Numbered from the stretch's first letter, positions 26,741-35,226 are shown. The stretch is 64,000 bases of DNA from an uncultured Eubacteriales bacterium (GCA_900544295.1 UQUO01000003.1:1-64000), one strand, 5' to 3'. The notes: generated from the letters alone by a model not told the origin. A program made the numbers and translations.

Positions 26741-26796
26741 AGAAAAAATGCGCCCAAATTGAGAGCAGATTTCTCAATTTGGGCGCGAGTTTTTAA
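26741..26796. terminator. 15-bp perfect palindromic hairpin, bidirectional terminator
   Basis: Positions 26750-26764 pair perfectly with 26772-26786 around a 7-base loop. GAGTTTTTAA follows on the plus strand and ATTTTTTCTTTCT on the minus strand. It lies downstream of the recombinase gene on the minus strand and would end its transcript. Confidence 0.75.
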
Positions 26797-26950
26797 AGAC
26801 CGCAGAAAATTTGGCTCTGGGGTCTCTATTGTGATGTCAAAGTGATAAAACAAGCTTGCCAGAGTTGGAAGCATGTGCTACAATTTGCCTGATATGTACA
26901 TCAACATAGCTGCACGGGTCCAGGTTCTTGGGCAAAATGTTGATTTTGTC

Positions 26951-27796
26951 CTACAATATCAGCCCGAGCCTGTCCAGTTGACGCATGCACTCCGAACCGG
27001 GGACGGCGAGGTATATCCTGGTCGTCTCGATGCTCGAATGGCCGAGGATGTCGGCCAGGCGTGCGATGTCCTTGCAGGCGCGGTAAAATGCAGTGGCGAA
27101 AAGGTGGCGCAGGTTGTGGGGGAAGACCTTTGACGGCTCCACGTTTGCGGCGCCGCAGAGGGCCTTCATTTCCGTCCAGACCTGACGGCGGCTTATCTCC
27201 CTTCCGCTTCTGGTGCGAAATATCGCGCCGGAGGCGATTTTTTCTTTTTTGGCGTATTTTAGCAGCTTGCGGCAGAGCTTGCCTGGCAGGAGGATCTCGC
27301 GTATCTTGCCTTTCAGCGAGATTTCGGCCCGGCCGCGCTTTGCTGCCTCGACAGTGAGGCGATTCAACTCGCTTATTCGGATGCCCGTGGCGCAAACTGC
27401 CTCCATGAGCAGGGCCAAACGCTCTTTGCCAAGGGCCGAGGCCGTGGAGACGAGGCGTTCGTATTCATTTTTCGTGAGCTCGCGCCGGCCGTCGCGGAAC
27501 AGGCGGCGCTGGATCTTCAGGAACTTCAGCCGGCACTCATCCCAGCCGAGGAAGCGGAACAGGCCGTTGAGCGCAGAGAGCATGGCGTTCACCGAGACCG
27601 GCGCGTAGCCGCTCGACAGCAGGTGGGCCTTCCACTCCGACGCAAGCTCCTTCGTGACCTGCCTGCCTCCCAGCCAGGCAGAGAAGGCGTTTACATCTCT
27701 CAGATATTTTTCGATGGTACCCCGGCTGCGTTCCTCGTTCAGCAAATGCCGCTCGTAGGCCGCGATACGGGGGATGGTCAAGGTGTAGTCCGTCAT
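26951..27796 (-). CDS. Tyrosine recombinase / XerC-like integrase
   Basis: 281-residue site-specific recombinase with an N-terminal SAM-like core-binding domain (about 10-95) and a C-terminal catalytic domain with the full active site: Arg140 (ATGIRISELN), a beta-hairpin Lys (Lys162 or Lys164), His227-x-x-Arg230 (FPHNLRHLFA), His253 (LGHSSIETT) and nucleophile Tyr262. ATG 27796 is chosen because GGAGG precedes it by eight bases. The length fits chromosome-type XerC/D or small stand-alone integrases rather than phage integrases. It lies next to the SLH surface gene and a decayed gene. A role in rearranging that locus is possible, but I see no inverted-repeat pair that it would obviously act on. 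Confidence 0.88.
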   Translation of the reverse strand: MTDYTLTIPRIAAYERHLLNEERSRGTIEKYLRDVNAFSAWLGGRQVTKELASEWKAHLLSSGYAPVSVNAMLSALNGLFRFLGWDECRLKFLKIQRRLFRDGRRELTKNEYERLVSTASALGKERLALLMEAVCATGIRISELNRLTVEAAKRGRAEISLKGKIREILLPGKLCRKLLKYAKKEKIASGAIFRTRSGREISRRQVWTEMKALCGAANVEPSKVFPHNLRHLFATAFYRACKDIARLADILGHSSIETTRIYLAVPGSECMRQLDRLGLIL

Positions 27797-27893
27797 TTTT
27801 GTGACCTCCGTCCGCAAAAAGTTTGTGTGTGTATTTTACCGTGTTTCCATATTGCTATGCAGACGGCAAGCAATTCCGGCGTCACCGGCCCGT

Positions 27894-27923
27894 CAAAAAA
27901 CCGCCGCCCTGTCGGGCGGCGGT
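27894..27923 (-). terminator. Terminator of the CoA-transferase gene
   Basis: A 9-bp GC stem (27901-27909 with 27914-27922) is followed by TTTTTT on the minus strand, 14 bases past the CoA-transferase stop. Confidence 0.85.
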
Positions 27924-27936
27924 CCTTCTTTTGGGC

Positions 27937-29271
27937 TTATCTCTTGTTGGATCTTCTCCAAATGCGCTGCTCCTCGGCGGCTTTAATGAGCTCGTCGCGG
28001 AAGTCTGGGTGAGCGAGGGAGACGAGGCCCTCGGCCCTCTCCCAGGTACTGCGGCCGGCCATGTTGAAAACGCCCTGCTCCGTGGCGAGGTAATAGGCCT
28101 GGCTGCGCGGGGAGGTTATGATCTCGCCGTTGAAGTGCGGCACGATGTTGGAGGTGCGCCGCCCGTCCTTGCCAACGCGGGAGGATGCAACGCATATGAA
28201 GCTCTTGCCGCCCTTGGACATGGCCGCGCCGGTGAGGAAGTCCACCTGCCCGCCGGTGCCGGAGATGTGACGCAGACCCGCACTCTCGGAGTTTATCTGG
28301 CCGTAGAGGTCCACGGAGACGCAGCTGTTGAGGGAGATGAAGTTGTCCATGGAGGCTATGACCGTCGGGTCGTTTACGTAGGCGATGGGCAGGGCAATGA
28401 CGCCGGGGTTTTCATCCAGCCAGTCGTAGAGCTCCTGCGAGCCTGTGGCAAGGCCGAGCACGCCCTTGCCGGGGAAGATGTTCTTGCGCTTGTTGGTGAG
28501 CTTTCCGGCCTTGTATAGGTCGAGAAAGCCGTCGGTGCACAGCTCAGTGTGCATGCCGAGGTCCTTGAGGTCGCTCTGGGCAATGATGGAGCCCAGGGCG
28601 TCGGGCGTGCCGCCGATGCCGAGCTGGAGCGTAGCCCCGTCCACGAGGAAGGGGATGATATTCTCAGCAATTTTAATGTCCTCGGCCGAGGGCTTCTTGG
28701 CGGGAACGGTGGGGACCGGCCCGTGCTCGCACTCGACGACCATGGTGACGTCGGAGATGTGTATGCTCTCGTTGTAGGCGCCGTAGATCTTGGGCAGCTT
28801 GTCGTTGACCTCGATGACGATGGCGTCCGCGCGGCCTATCATGTCGAGCGCCGTGCCTGCGGAGAGGGAGAAGTTGAAGTAGCCGTGCTTGTCCATCGGC
28901 GTCGCGCAGACATAGGCGACGTTGACGTGCAGGAATTCTTTGTGGTACCAGGCGAGATTGCGGAAGATCATGGGGGAGAAGTAGGCCCGGCCCTGGTCGA
29001 GCAGCTTGCGCTCGTAGCCGGAGCAGTGCCAGGCGTTGTAGCAGAAGTGCTCGCCCGTCGGGTCACATTCCACGACCTCAATGGGGCCGTACATTATCTG
29101 GCCGCGGAGCTTGACGTCGAACAGCTCGTCCCGGCGCTTGGCGAGGGCCTTGTCGCACTCGACGGCGAAGGTGGTGCCGTTGCCGTATTCGACCCAGTCG
29201 CCGCTCTTGACCAGGTTTGCCGCATCCTCCGGGGTGCCAAGCTTGGCTCTGTACACGCTTGTGAAGTCCAT
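27937..29271 (-). CDS. Acetyl-CoA hydrolase/transferase family CoA-transferase (butyryl- or 4-hydroxybutyryl-CoA:acetate type)
   Basis: 444-residue class I-like CoA-transferase. The catalytic Glu is expected at Glu243 in GMHTELCTDGF, and the CoA-binding glycine-rich blocks GIGGTPDALGS and GTGGQVDFLTGAAMSKGGK are present. Such enzymes swap CoA between butyryl-CoA, propionyl-CoA or 4-hydroxybutyryl-CoA and acetate, the last step of butyrate formation in gut Clostridia. Exact acyl specificity cannot be decided from these motifs. It is monocistronic, with its own promoter and a strong terminator, as expected for a highly expressed fermentation gene. Confidence 0.85.
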   Translation of the reverse strand: MDFTSVYRAKLGTPEDAANLVKSGDWVEYGNGTTFAVECDKALAKRRDELFDVKLRGQIMYGPIEVVECDPTGEHFCYNAWHCSGYERKLLDQGRAYFSPMIFRNLAWYHKEFLHVNVAYVCATPMDKHGYFNFSLSAGTALDMIGRADAIVIEVNDKLPKIYGAYNESIHISDVTMVVECEHGPVPTVPAKKPSAEDIKIAENIIPFLVDGATLQLGIGGTPDALGSIIAQSDLKDLGMHTELCTDGFLDLYKAGKLTNKRKNIFPGKGVLGLATGSQELYDWLDENPGVIALPIAYVNDPTVIASMDNFISLNSCVSVDLYGQINSESAGLRHISGTGGQVDFLTGAAMSKGGKSFICVASSRVGKDGRRTSNIVPHFNGEIITSPRSQAYYLATEQGVFNMAGRSTWERAEGLVSLAHPDFRDELIKAAEEQRIWRRSNKR

Positions 29272-29308
29272 ATCTCATCCTCCGTAACAGTTTTTGCTGT
29301 GCTCATAT

Positions 29309-29337
29309 ATTATCGCACGGCGCGCGCCCAAAGGCAA
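29309..29337 (-). promoter_or_regulatory. Promoter of the CoA-transferase gene
   Basis: On the minus strand TTGCCT (29337-29332) and GATAAT (29314-29309) are 17 bases apart, with TGC directly before the -10 (extended -10). A GC hairpin (GCGCGCGCCC arms, about 29320-29350) overlaps the upstream part and may also end the symporter transcript. Confidence 0.6.
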
Positions 29338-29376
29338 GGGGCGCGCGCTTCACAAACAGGAGAAGATGGGATATAA

Positions 29377-30762
29377 TCAGCCGTGCAGAACGCGTTCGCG
29401 GGCAAAATAGTCCCGCGTCAGGCGTGCGGCCTCACTGGAGAGCAGCAGGAGCGAGCAGAGGTTCGGCAGGGCCATGAGGGCGTTGAGCACGTCCGCCAGT
29501 TCCCATACCGCGGCCCGGGCGCCGTTCGCGCCCATGACGGCGCAGAGGGCGTAAATGGCCATGTATGCGCCCCTCGCGCGAGGCCCGAGCAGGAATTCGC
29601 AGCAGCGCAGGCCATACATGCCCCAGCCGAAGAGCGAGGAGAGGGAAAACAGCAGCATGCAGGCCGCGAGCACCGCCGCCGCGCCGCCACCTCCGAGCAC
29701 CCCAGCAAAGGCTGAGACGCAGACGGAGAGCCCGGCAGGGCTGCCGTAGGGTATCGCCGCGCCGGAGCAGAGAATGGCGAGCCCGGTCAGCGTGCAGACG
29801 ACCATCGTGTCAGCGAAAACCTCAAAGACGCCGAAGAAGCCCTGTCTTACCGGCTCCTTTTCGCTGGTCGAGGCATGGGCGATGGGGGCGGAGCCGAGGC
29901 CGGCCTCGTTTGAAAACACGCCGCGGCGCAGACCCCAGCCGAGGCAGGCGCGCAGGCTCAGCCCTCCGCATACCGCCTCAGGGCGGAAGGCGCAGACCAG
30001 TATTTCCCGCAGAACGCCGCCAAGCCTGCCGGCGTTTGCAGCAATGACTGCGAGGCAGGCGAGAACGTAGACGAGTCCCATTGCCGGGACCAGCGCCTCG
30101 CAGACGCGCCCAAGCCTGCCCATGCCGCCCGAGAGGACGAACCAGCCCGCCGCAGCCACCAGCGCCCCCGCTGCAAGTGAGAAGACCCGCCCCTCCGCCG
30201 CGACGGATGGCAGCAGCTCCATCGAGAGGGTGCGCGCAGCGCCCGTGATCTCAGCGCCCTGTACGGCGCTGCCCATGCCGAAGGCCGCCAGCGTTCCAAA
30301 GAGGGCGAAGGCCCGTGCAAGCGGCATGAAGCGTTTTCCGAGGCCGTTTTTTATCGTGTACATCGGCCCTCCGCGCCACTGGCCGTCTTCTCCGCGCTCG
30401 CGGAAGCGCACAGCCAGCGTGACCTCGGCAAATTTCGTTCCCATGCCGAAGAGGGCGGTCAGCCATAGCCAGAAGAGCGTGCCCGGCCCGCCGAGTGAGA
30501 TGGCCAGCGCGACACCGACGATGTTCCCGGTGCCTACCGTTCCTGCCAGCGCGGCGCAGACTGCCTGCAGGGGCGTTACAGAACCCTTGTCTGCCCCGGA
30601 TGGACGCAGCGCGGCGCCGACAGTCCGGCGCATGACCTCCGGAAAGTGCGTGAGCTGTACAAAGCCGCAGCGGAGGCTGAGGAAAACTCCTGCCCCGGCC
30701 AGCATGAGGGCCATGGGCGCGCCCCAGAGCGCCCCCGCCGCGACGGAAATTACATTCTGCAA
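29377..30762 (-). CDS. Alanine or glycine:cation symporter (AGCS family)
   Basis: 461-residue inner-membrane Na+/H+-coupled amino acid importer with about 10-11 helices. Family signatures are GTGNIVGVALAISLGGPG, FRERGEDGQWRGGPMYTIKNG (read in two parts) and the GVFSNEAGLGSAPIAHA loop. It starts at TTG 30762, supported by GGGAGG eight bases ahead. The typical substrates are alanine and glycine. It lies upstream of the CoA-transferase on the same strand, but that gene has its own promoter, so a metabolic link is only suggestive. Confidence 0.92.
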   Translation of the reverse strand: MQNVISVAAGALWGAPMALMLAGAGVFLSLRCGFVQLTHFPEVMRRTVGAALRPSGADKGSVTPLQAVCAALAGTVGTGNIVGVALAISLGGPGTLFWLWLTALFGMGTKFAEVTLAVRFRERGEDGQWRGGPMYTIKNGLGKRFMPLARAFALFGTLAAFGMGSAVQGAEITGAARTLSMELLPSVAAEGRVFSLAAGALVAAAGWFVLSGGMGRLGRVCEALVPAMGLVYVLACLAVIAANAGRLGGVLREILVCAFRPEAVCGGLSLRACLGWGLRRGVFSNEAGLGSAPIAHASTSEKEPVRQGFFGVFEVFADTMVVCTLTGLAILCSGAAIPYGSPAGLSVCVSAFAGVLGGGGAAAVLAACMLLFSLSSLFGWGMYGLRCCEFLLGPRARGAYMAIYALCAVMGANGARAAVWELADVLNALMALPNLCSLLLLSSEAARLTRDYFARERVLHG

Positions 30763-30835
30763 AAACCTCGCCTCCCGTAAAGCCTACGCCCGCGGCGCGC
30801 GCGGCATGACTGCGGGCAGGGGAGAGGAGCCTTAT

Positions 30836-31573
30836 ATGGAAAACGAATTGGAACTCACAAAAAAGCGACTCACTGAGCTCTCCCGCCGCGCGTTTGAGCG
30901 GGGCATCCAGACCTCCTCGGACTTTCTCAGCCCCGGCGAACAGGCGGAAGCCGTGCGCCTGCGCCTGCCGGAGCCGGCCGTGTTCGAGGGCGGATACCCG
31001 GAGGCCGAGCGCAGGGTCGCAGTGTTCGGCGGCGGAGAGGCGCCGGTGATCTGTCTTGAAATAGCTCCGACCGCACCTAAATTTGCAGGGGAGCTGACGC
31101 ACAGGGATTATCTTGGCTCTCTCATGGCCCTTGGCCTGCGCCGGGGCCTCTTGGGCGACATCATCCTGGCAGAGGGGCGGGCCTATGCCTTCTGCCTGGA
31201 GGCCGCCGCGCGTATAATTGAGCGGGAGCTCAATCAGGTGCGCCGGGCCGCCGTGCGAGTAACACGGGCAGAGGCGCTTCCGGAGGGCCTGGCGTCCCCA
31301 CCGGAGGAGAGCGTAGTCGCCGCCGCCTCGGAGCGGCTGGACGCCCTCGTGGCCGCGGCCTTCAGGCTCTCGCGTGCGGAGAGCGCGCGGCTATTTGAGG
31401 CTGAGCGCGTGTTTGTGAACGGCCTGCCCGCGCGCTCGTCCTCTGCAAAGCCGGAGCCTGGGGACATCGTCTCCGTGCGGGGAATGGGGCGTTTCCGCTT
31501 TGAGGGCGCTCTGGGCGAGACGCGCCGGGGCCGCCTGCGGGTGAACCTCAGGCTCTACGGCAGACAGGGGTGA
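30836..31573 (+). CDS. ylmH: S4-domain RNA-binding protein, YlmH-like
   Basis: 245-residue protein with an N-terminal YlmH-type domain (LTHRDYLGSLMALGLRRGLLGDI) and a C-terminal S4 RNA-binding domain at about 170-225 (SERLDALVAAAFRLSRAES, VFVNGLPARSSS). In Firmicutes YlmH binds ribosomal RNA and has been linked to rescue of stalled large subunits; the gene usually lies in the sepF-divIVA cluster. Here it stands apart, next to a PHP phosphoesterase. I chose ATG 30836 with GGAGAGGAG just upstream. The open frame extends far to the left, but that part is antisense to the symporter gene and does not encode a YlmH sequence. Confidence 0.85.
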   Translation: MENELELTKKRLTELSRRAFERGIQTSSDFLSPGEQAEAVRLRLPEPAVFEGGYPEAERRVAVFGGGEAPVICLEIAPTAPKFAGELTHRDYLGSLMALGLRRGLLGDIILAEGRAYAFCLEAAARIIERELNQVRRAAVRVTRAEALPEGLASPPEESVVAAASERLDALVAAAFRLSRAESARLFEAERVFVNGLPARSSSAKPEPGDIVSVRGMGRFRFEGALGETRRGRLRVNLRLYGRQG

Positions 31574-31580
31574 TGGACGT

Positions 31581-32426
31581 ATGAGCTGCGATCTGCATAC
31601 ACACTCCACCTTTTCAGACGGCACCAGCACGCCGGAGGAGCTCGTATCCGCCGCGCAGGAGCTGGGCCTTACGGCCGTGGCGCTCTGCGACCACAACGAC
31701 GTGGACGGCCTGCCGCGTTTCCTCGCGGCGGCGCGCGGCGGACGCACCGCCGCTGTGCCGGGAACGGAGATAAGCACGGTCTTCGAGGGCACGGAGCTGC
31801 ATATTCTGGGCCTGTTCATACCTGAACGCGGCTGGGAAGCCGTGCGCGAGCTCACGGCCAGGATGCGCCGGAGCAAGGAGGAGAGCAATCTGACCCTGGA
31901 GCGCCGCCTGCGAGCGGCGGGCTATGCCGTGGACTACGCAGCCATGAGGGAGGCAAACCCGGACGGCTATCTCAACCGCGCCCACTTCGCCGCGGAGCTG
32001 ACCCGCCTGGGTTATACGAGTTCCATAGACGACGCCTTTCACACTCTTCTGGCCCCCGGAGCGGGCTTCTATGAGCCTCCGTGGTTGACGGACGCCCTGG
32101 AGGCCGTCTCGCTGCTGAGAGAGATAGGCTCCGTACCGGTGCTGGCGCACCCGCTGCTGAAACTGGACGCAGTCGGGCTGCGCCGCTTTCTGCCCGGCGC
32201 GGTGAAAAGCGGGCTCATGGGGATGGAGACGCGCTATCCGCTGTTTAGCCGGGAGGATGAACGCACGGCGGACGAGGCGGCGGCGGAGTTCGGGCTGCTG
32301 CCGAGCGGAGGCAGCGACTACCACGGCGCGAACAAACCGGACATCGCCCTGGGGCGTGGGCGCGGCGAGCTGGAAGTGCCGGACGCCTGGTACGAGGCGC
32401 TGCTGACCGCGGCGCAAAAAGTCTGA
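31581..32426 (+). CDS. PHP-domain metal-dependent phosphoesterase
   Basis: 281-residue PHP hydrolase. Metal ligands are in CDLHTHSTFSDG (His-x-His near residue 6), ALCDHNDVDG, PGTEIST, VLAHPLL and GGSDYHGANKP. Proteins of this form include 3',5'-nucleoside bisphosphate phosphatases and oligoribonucleases (RNase AM/TrpH-like), which is the most likely activity. It lies seven bases after the S4 protein gene and is probably co-transcribed with it; an RNA-processing pair is plausible. A terminator follows immediately. Confidence 0.87.
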   Translation: MSCDLHTHSTFSDGTSTPEELVSAAQELGLTAVALCDHNDVDGLPRFLAAARGGRTAAVPGTEISTVFEGTELHILGLFIPERGWEAVRELTARMRRSKEESNLTLERRLRAAGYAVDYAAMREANPDGYLNRAHFAAELTRLGYTSSIDDAFHTLLAPGAGFYEPPWLTDALEAVSLLREIGSVPVLAHPLLKLDAVGLRRFLPGAVKSGLMGMETRYPLFSREDERTADEAAAEFGLLPSGGSDYHGANKPDIALGRGRGELEVPDAWYEALLTAAQKV

Positions 32427-32457
32427 CGGGGCCTCTAAGAGGCCCCGTCTCTTTTCA
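32426..32457. terminator. Bidirectional terminator
   Basis: A 10-bp perfect stem (32426-32435 with 32439-32448) around TAA is followed by CTCTTTT. It overlaps the PHP gene stop and separates it from the convergent spoIIID gene. Confidence 0.8.
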
Positions 32458-32703
32458 TATGCCCTTGTATTTTCTGCGCGTAGCCATCCCGCCGCGTATG
32501 TGCCGCTCGGCCTTGTTGAGCTCCAGCAGCGAGCGCACCTGAGAATAAAGCTCCGGGCTGACTCCCTCCAGCCGCTCGGTAATATCCTTATGTACGGTGG
32601 ACTTGGAGACGCCGAATTTTTTGGCGGCGGCCCGGACTGTCGCGCGGTTTTCGGTAATGTACTCCGCGAGCCTGACGGCGCGCTCCTCGATGTCAGTCCT
32701 CAT
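32455..32703 (-). CDS. spoIIID: Sporulation transcriptional regulator SpoIIID
   Basis: 82-residue mother-cell regulator of endospore formation. The helix-turn-helix is VRAAAKKFGVSKSTVHKDIT, and the basic C-terminal helix ends HIRGGMATRRKYKG, which contacts DNA in Bacillus SpoIIID. It acts after SigE to switch mother-cell genes, including the SigK branch. The length is almost identical to known homologs. GGGAGTGG precedes the ATG, and a SigE-like promoter stands upstream. Confidence 0.97.
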   Translation of the reverse strand: MRTDIEERAVRLAEYITENRATVRAAAKKFGVSKSTVHKDITERLEGVSPELYSQVRSLLELNKAERHIRGGMATRRKYKGI

Positions 32704-32731
32704 TTACACCACTCCCGAAAGGTCGTGGCAT

Positions 32732-32762
32732 ATTATATGAGCCGCGCGGCCCGCCTTATTCC
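32732..32762 (-). promoter_or_regulatory. SigE-like promoter of spoIIID
   Basis: On the minus strand GGAATAAG (32762-32755) and CATATAAT (32739-32732) are 15 bases apart, close to the Bacillus SigE pattern (-35 ATA-rich, -10 CATACAAT-like). spoIIID is a known SigE target, which supports the reading. Confidence 0.55.
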
Positions 32763-32829
32763 AGACCGGCTGTCCCAGGGGAGCACAGAGGTTTTCGCCA
32801 AGTTTGCCAAGTTAATGGCATTTATCCAG

Positions 32830-32858
32830 TTGCTTTTTGTGAAAATGTATGTTATACT
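32830..32858 (+). promoter_or_regulatory. Promoter of the enoate-reductase-like gene
   Basis: TTGCTT (32830-32835) and TATACT (32853-32858) are 17 bases apart. It predicts a leader of about 170 bases before the start codon. Confidence 0.7.
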
Positions 32859-32864
32859 ACAGAC

Positions 32865-33035
32865 AACCTGTGTCATCGGTTGGGAAAAACGCCAAAAGGC
32901 GCAGTCAACCGCGGTTTATCAGCCTTTTTTCCGCGGTGCCGGAGGCATTTTTCTCCGTGACAATGGATGCCCGCGGCCTTGCAGCGCGAGGCATCACTGC
33001 AACTCTAAAAAGATGTTCAGGAAAGGATGTATTGC
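32865..33035 (+). promoter_or_regulatory. Long structured 5' leader of unknown type
   Basis: The leader has a small hairpin (CGCC-AAAA-GGCG), a 7-bp ACCGCGG/CCGCGGT pairing with a TTTTTT run in its loop, and a GC-rich second half. I do not recognise a known riboswitch core in it. The full 32704-33035 gap otherwise holds only the two promoters. Confidence 0.35.
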
Positions 33036-35093
33036 ATGGACCAAAAGTATAATGCCCTGTTTACCCCCTGGAAAATCGGCAATGTGGAGATAAAGAACCG
33101 CATAGTCATGTGCTCCATGGGCGGCACGTCCCTCTTCGGATGGATGGAGCCCAGCCACTTCGACAAGGAAGCGGCGTACTTCCTGCTTGAGAAGGCCAGA
33201 AACGGAGTTGGCCTGGTCCTGCCCGGCATGCAGTGGGTCCGTGACGTCATGGGCAACCGCTGGCTGTATAAGAACAAGAGCATATATAAGCCCCTGGCCG
33301 AGTACATGAAGGAGTTCCACAAGACCGGCTCCAAGCTGTTCATCCAGCTGGCCGCCGGCTGCGGCCGTTCCATGGCTGTTACCGACATGATAGGCATGTG
33401 CCTTGACCATCCCATCATCGGCAAGCTGGCCAGCCCGGTCATGGACGCCGAGTACCTCTGTGCCTCCGCCTCCGACACGCCGAACCGCTGGAAGCAGGAC
33501 TACAAGTCCAAGCCGCTGACCATTGAGCAGATAAAAGAGAGCGTCGAGGCCTTCGGCAAGACCGCGAAGCTCCTGCGCGAGGCGGGCGTTGACGGCGTCG
33601 AGATCCACGCCGTACACGAGGGCTATACGCTCGACCAGTTCGCCATTGCGAACTTCAACTACCGCACTGACGAGTACGGCGGCTCGCTGGAGAACCGCCT
33701 GCGCTTTGCCACCGATATCGTCAAGGCCATAAAGCGCGAGGCCGGCGCGGATTTCCCCGTCTCCCTGCGCTACTCCGTCGTCTCCAAGACGAAAGACTTC
33801 TTCCAGGGCGCCGTTCCGGGCGAGGAGTTCAAGGAATTCGGCCGCGACATGGCCGAGTCCGAGCGCGCGGTCAAGATACTGGAGGAAGCCGGCTACGACA
33901 TGCTCAACTGCGACAACGGCACCTACGACGCCTGGTACTGGGCGCATCCGCCTCAGTACATGCCGAACAACTGCAACCTTGCGGAAGTTGAGCACATCAA
34001 GAACTACTGCAACATCCCCGTCGTCTGCGCCGGCAAGATGGAGCCGGAGGTCGCCGCGGCCGAGATAGAGGCCGGCAGGCTGGACGCCGTCGCCATCGCG
34101 CGCCAGAACCTTGTTGACCCCGAGTGGATAATCAAGATCCAGGAGGGCCGCGAGGAGGATATCAAGCCCTGCATCAGGTGTCATAACGGCTGCTTCAACA
34201 TGGCCAAGTACAAGGGTACGAACAACCTGCAGCCTCTGTGGGATTCCATGCACCTGGCCCGCTGCGCTCTGACCCCGCCGACGATGCAGCACAACAAGTA
34301 TAAGATAGTCCCGACCACCAAGCCCAAGAAGGTCGCCGTAATCGGCGGCGGCATCGGCGGCATGGAGTGCGCCCTGGTGCTGAAACGCCGCGGCCACAAG
34401 CCGGTCATCTTCGAGAAGACGGACCGCCTGGGCGGCCTGTTCATCACCGCCTCCTCCATGTCCTTCAAGGAGAACGACAAGCAGCTCATTGAGTGGTACA
34501 AGAAGGAGATCGCCCGCAACGGCATCGAGGTCCGCTTCAACACCGAGATCAACGACATCAAGACCCTGGGCGGCTTTGACGAGATAATCGTTGCCACCGG
34601 CTCCGTGCCGAGAAAGATGCCCATCCCCGGCTTCGACAAGACCATGACCCTGACGGAGCTCCTGGCGGAGAAGAAGCCCGTGGGCGACAAGGTAGTCGTC
34701 TTCGGCGGCGGCCAGTCCGGCTGCGAGGCGGCGCTTGAGCTGGTCCTGCAGGGCAAGCACCCGACCGTGGTCGAGTACGCGGTGGACCTTGTCGCGGCGG
34801 CGAACGTCCCGCTGCCCAACGCCTCCTATCTGCGTGAGGCGCTGGTGTTCCACAAGGTGCCCATCTACCTTGAGTCCACTATCACGAACATTGGCGACAA
34901 GACCGTCACCATCAAGGGCAAGGACGGCACCGTCACCGAGGTCGAGTACGACAACGTCGTGAACGCCATCGGCTTCCTGCCGACGCCGGTAGCGAAGAAG
35001 GGCAAGAACGTCCACCTCGTCGGCGACTGCATCGCCATAGGCAACCTGCGTACCGTCATCTGGCGCGCGTGGGACGTCTGCATGAAGATCTAA
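33036..35093 (+). CDS. FMN/FAD iron-sulfur oxidoreductase, 2-enoate reductase / 2,4-dienoyl-CoA reductase-like
   Basis: 685-residue old-yellow-enzyme fusion. An FMN-binding TIM barrel (about 1-370, with VEIHAVHEGYTLDQFAIANF and GGSLENRLRF) is followed by a 4Fe-4S Cys cluster (CIRCHNGC near 379-386 plus a later Cys in HLARCALTP). The C-terminal half is FAD/NAD(P)-binding (VAVIGGGIGGMECALVL near 432; VVVFGGGQSGCEAALEL). The family reduces C=C bonds of enoates, dienoyl-CoA or steroid/bile-acid enones (BaiCD/BaiH) in anaerobes; no substrate is implied by context. ATG 33036 is preferred because AGGAAAGG lies nine bases ahead; ATG 33027 overlaps that site. It is monocistronic with a long leader and a strong terminator. 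Confidence 0.9.
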   Translation: MDQKYNALFTPWKIGNVEIKNRIVMCSMGGTSLFGWMEPSHFDKEAAYFLLEKARNGVGLVLPGMQWVRDVMGNRWLYKNKSIYKPLAEYMKEFHKTGSKLFIQLAAGCGRSMAVTDMIGMCLDHPIIGKLASPVMDAEYLCASASDTPNRWKQDYKSKPLTIEQIKESVEAFGKTAKLLREAGVDGVEIHAVHEGYTLDQFAIANFNYRTDEYGGSLENRLRFATDIVKAIKREAGADFPVSLRYSVVSKTKDFFQGAVPGEEFKEFGRDMAESERAVKILEEAGYDMLNCDNGTYDAWYWAHPPQYMPNNCNLAEVEHIKNYCNIPVVCAGKMEPEVAAAEIEAGRLDAVAIARQNLVDPEWIIKIQEGREEDIKPCIRCHNGCFNMAKYKGTNNLQPLWDSMHLARCALTPPTMQHNKYKIVPTTKPKKVAVIGGGIGGMECALVLKRRGHKPVIFEKTDRLGGLFITASSMSFKENDKQLIEWYKKEIARNGIEVRFNTEINDIKTLGGFDEIIVATGSVPRKMPIPGFDKTMTLTELLAEKKPVGDKVVVFGGGQSGCEAALELVLQGKHPTVVEYAVDLVAAANVPLPNASYLREALVFHKVPIYLESTITNIGDKTVTIKGKDGTVTEVEYDNVVNAIGFLPTPVAKKGKNVHLVGDCIAIGNLRTVIWRAWDVCMKI

Positions 35094-35106
35094 GCAAATG
35101 ATATCA

Positions 35107-35140
35107 GCCGGCCGGAGGAAACTCCGGCCGGCATTTTTTA
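35107..35140 (+). terminator. Terminator of the enoate-reductase-like gene
   Basis: An 11-bp perfect GC stem (35107-35117 with 35122-35132) around GAAA is followed by ATTTTTTA. Confidence 0.92.
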
Positions 35141-35226
35141 ACGAAGGTTTACAAAAACGCGCTGGCAAATCTAACATTGGCGGCGCAGTATATAGGCAGT
35201 CAAGACGAGAAAGGAGGCGGAAGAGG

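Noticed and set aside
30122-30835. A 240-residue N-terminal extension of the YlmH-like protein
   Set aside because: It lies antisense to the symporter gene, has low-complexity Ala/Arg/Pro content and no domain, while ATG 30836 has a good ribosome site.
32865-33035. Cobalamin, FMN or cyclic-di-GMP riboswitch in the enoate-reductase leader
   Set aside because: None of the conserved core strings of these classes could be found by eye, so it is left as an unnamed leader.
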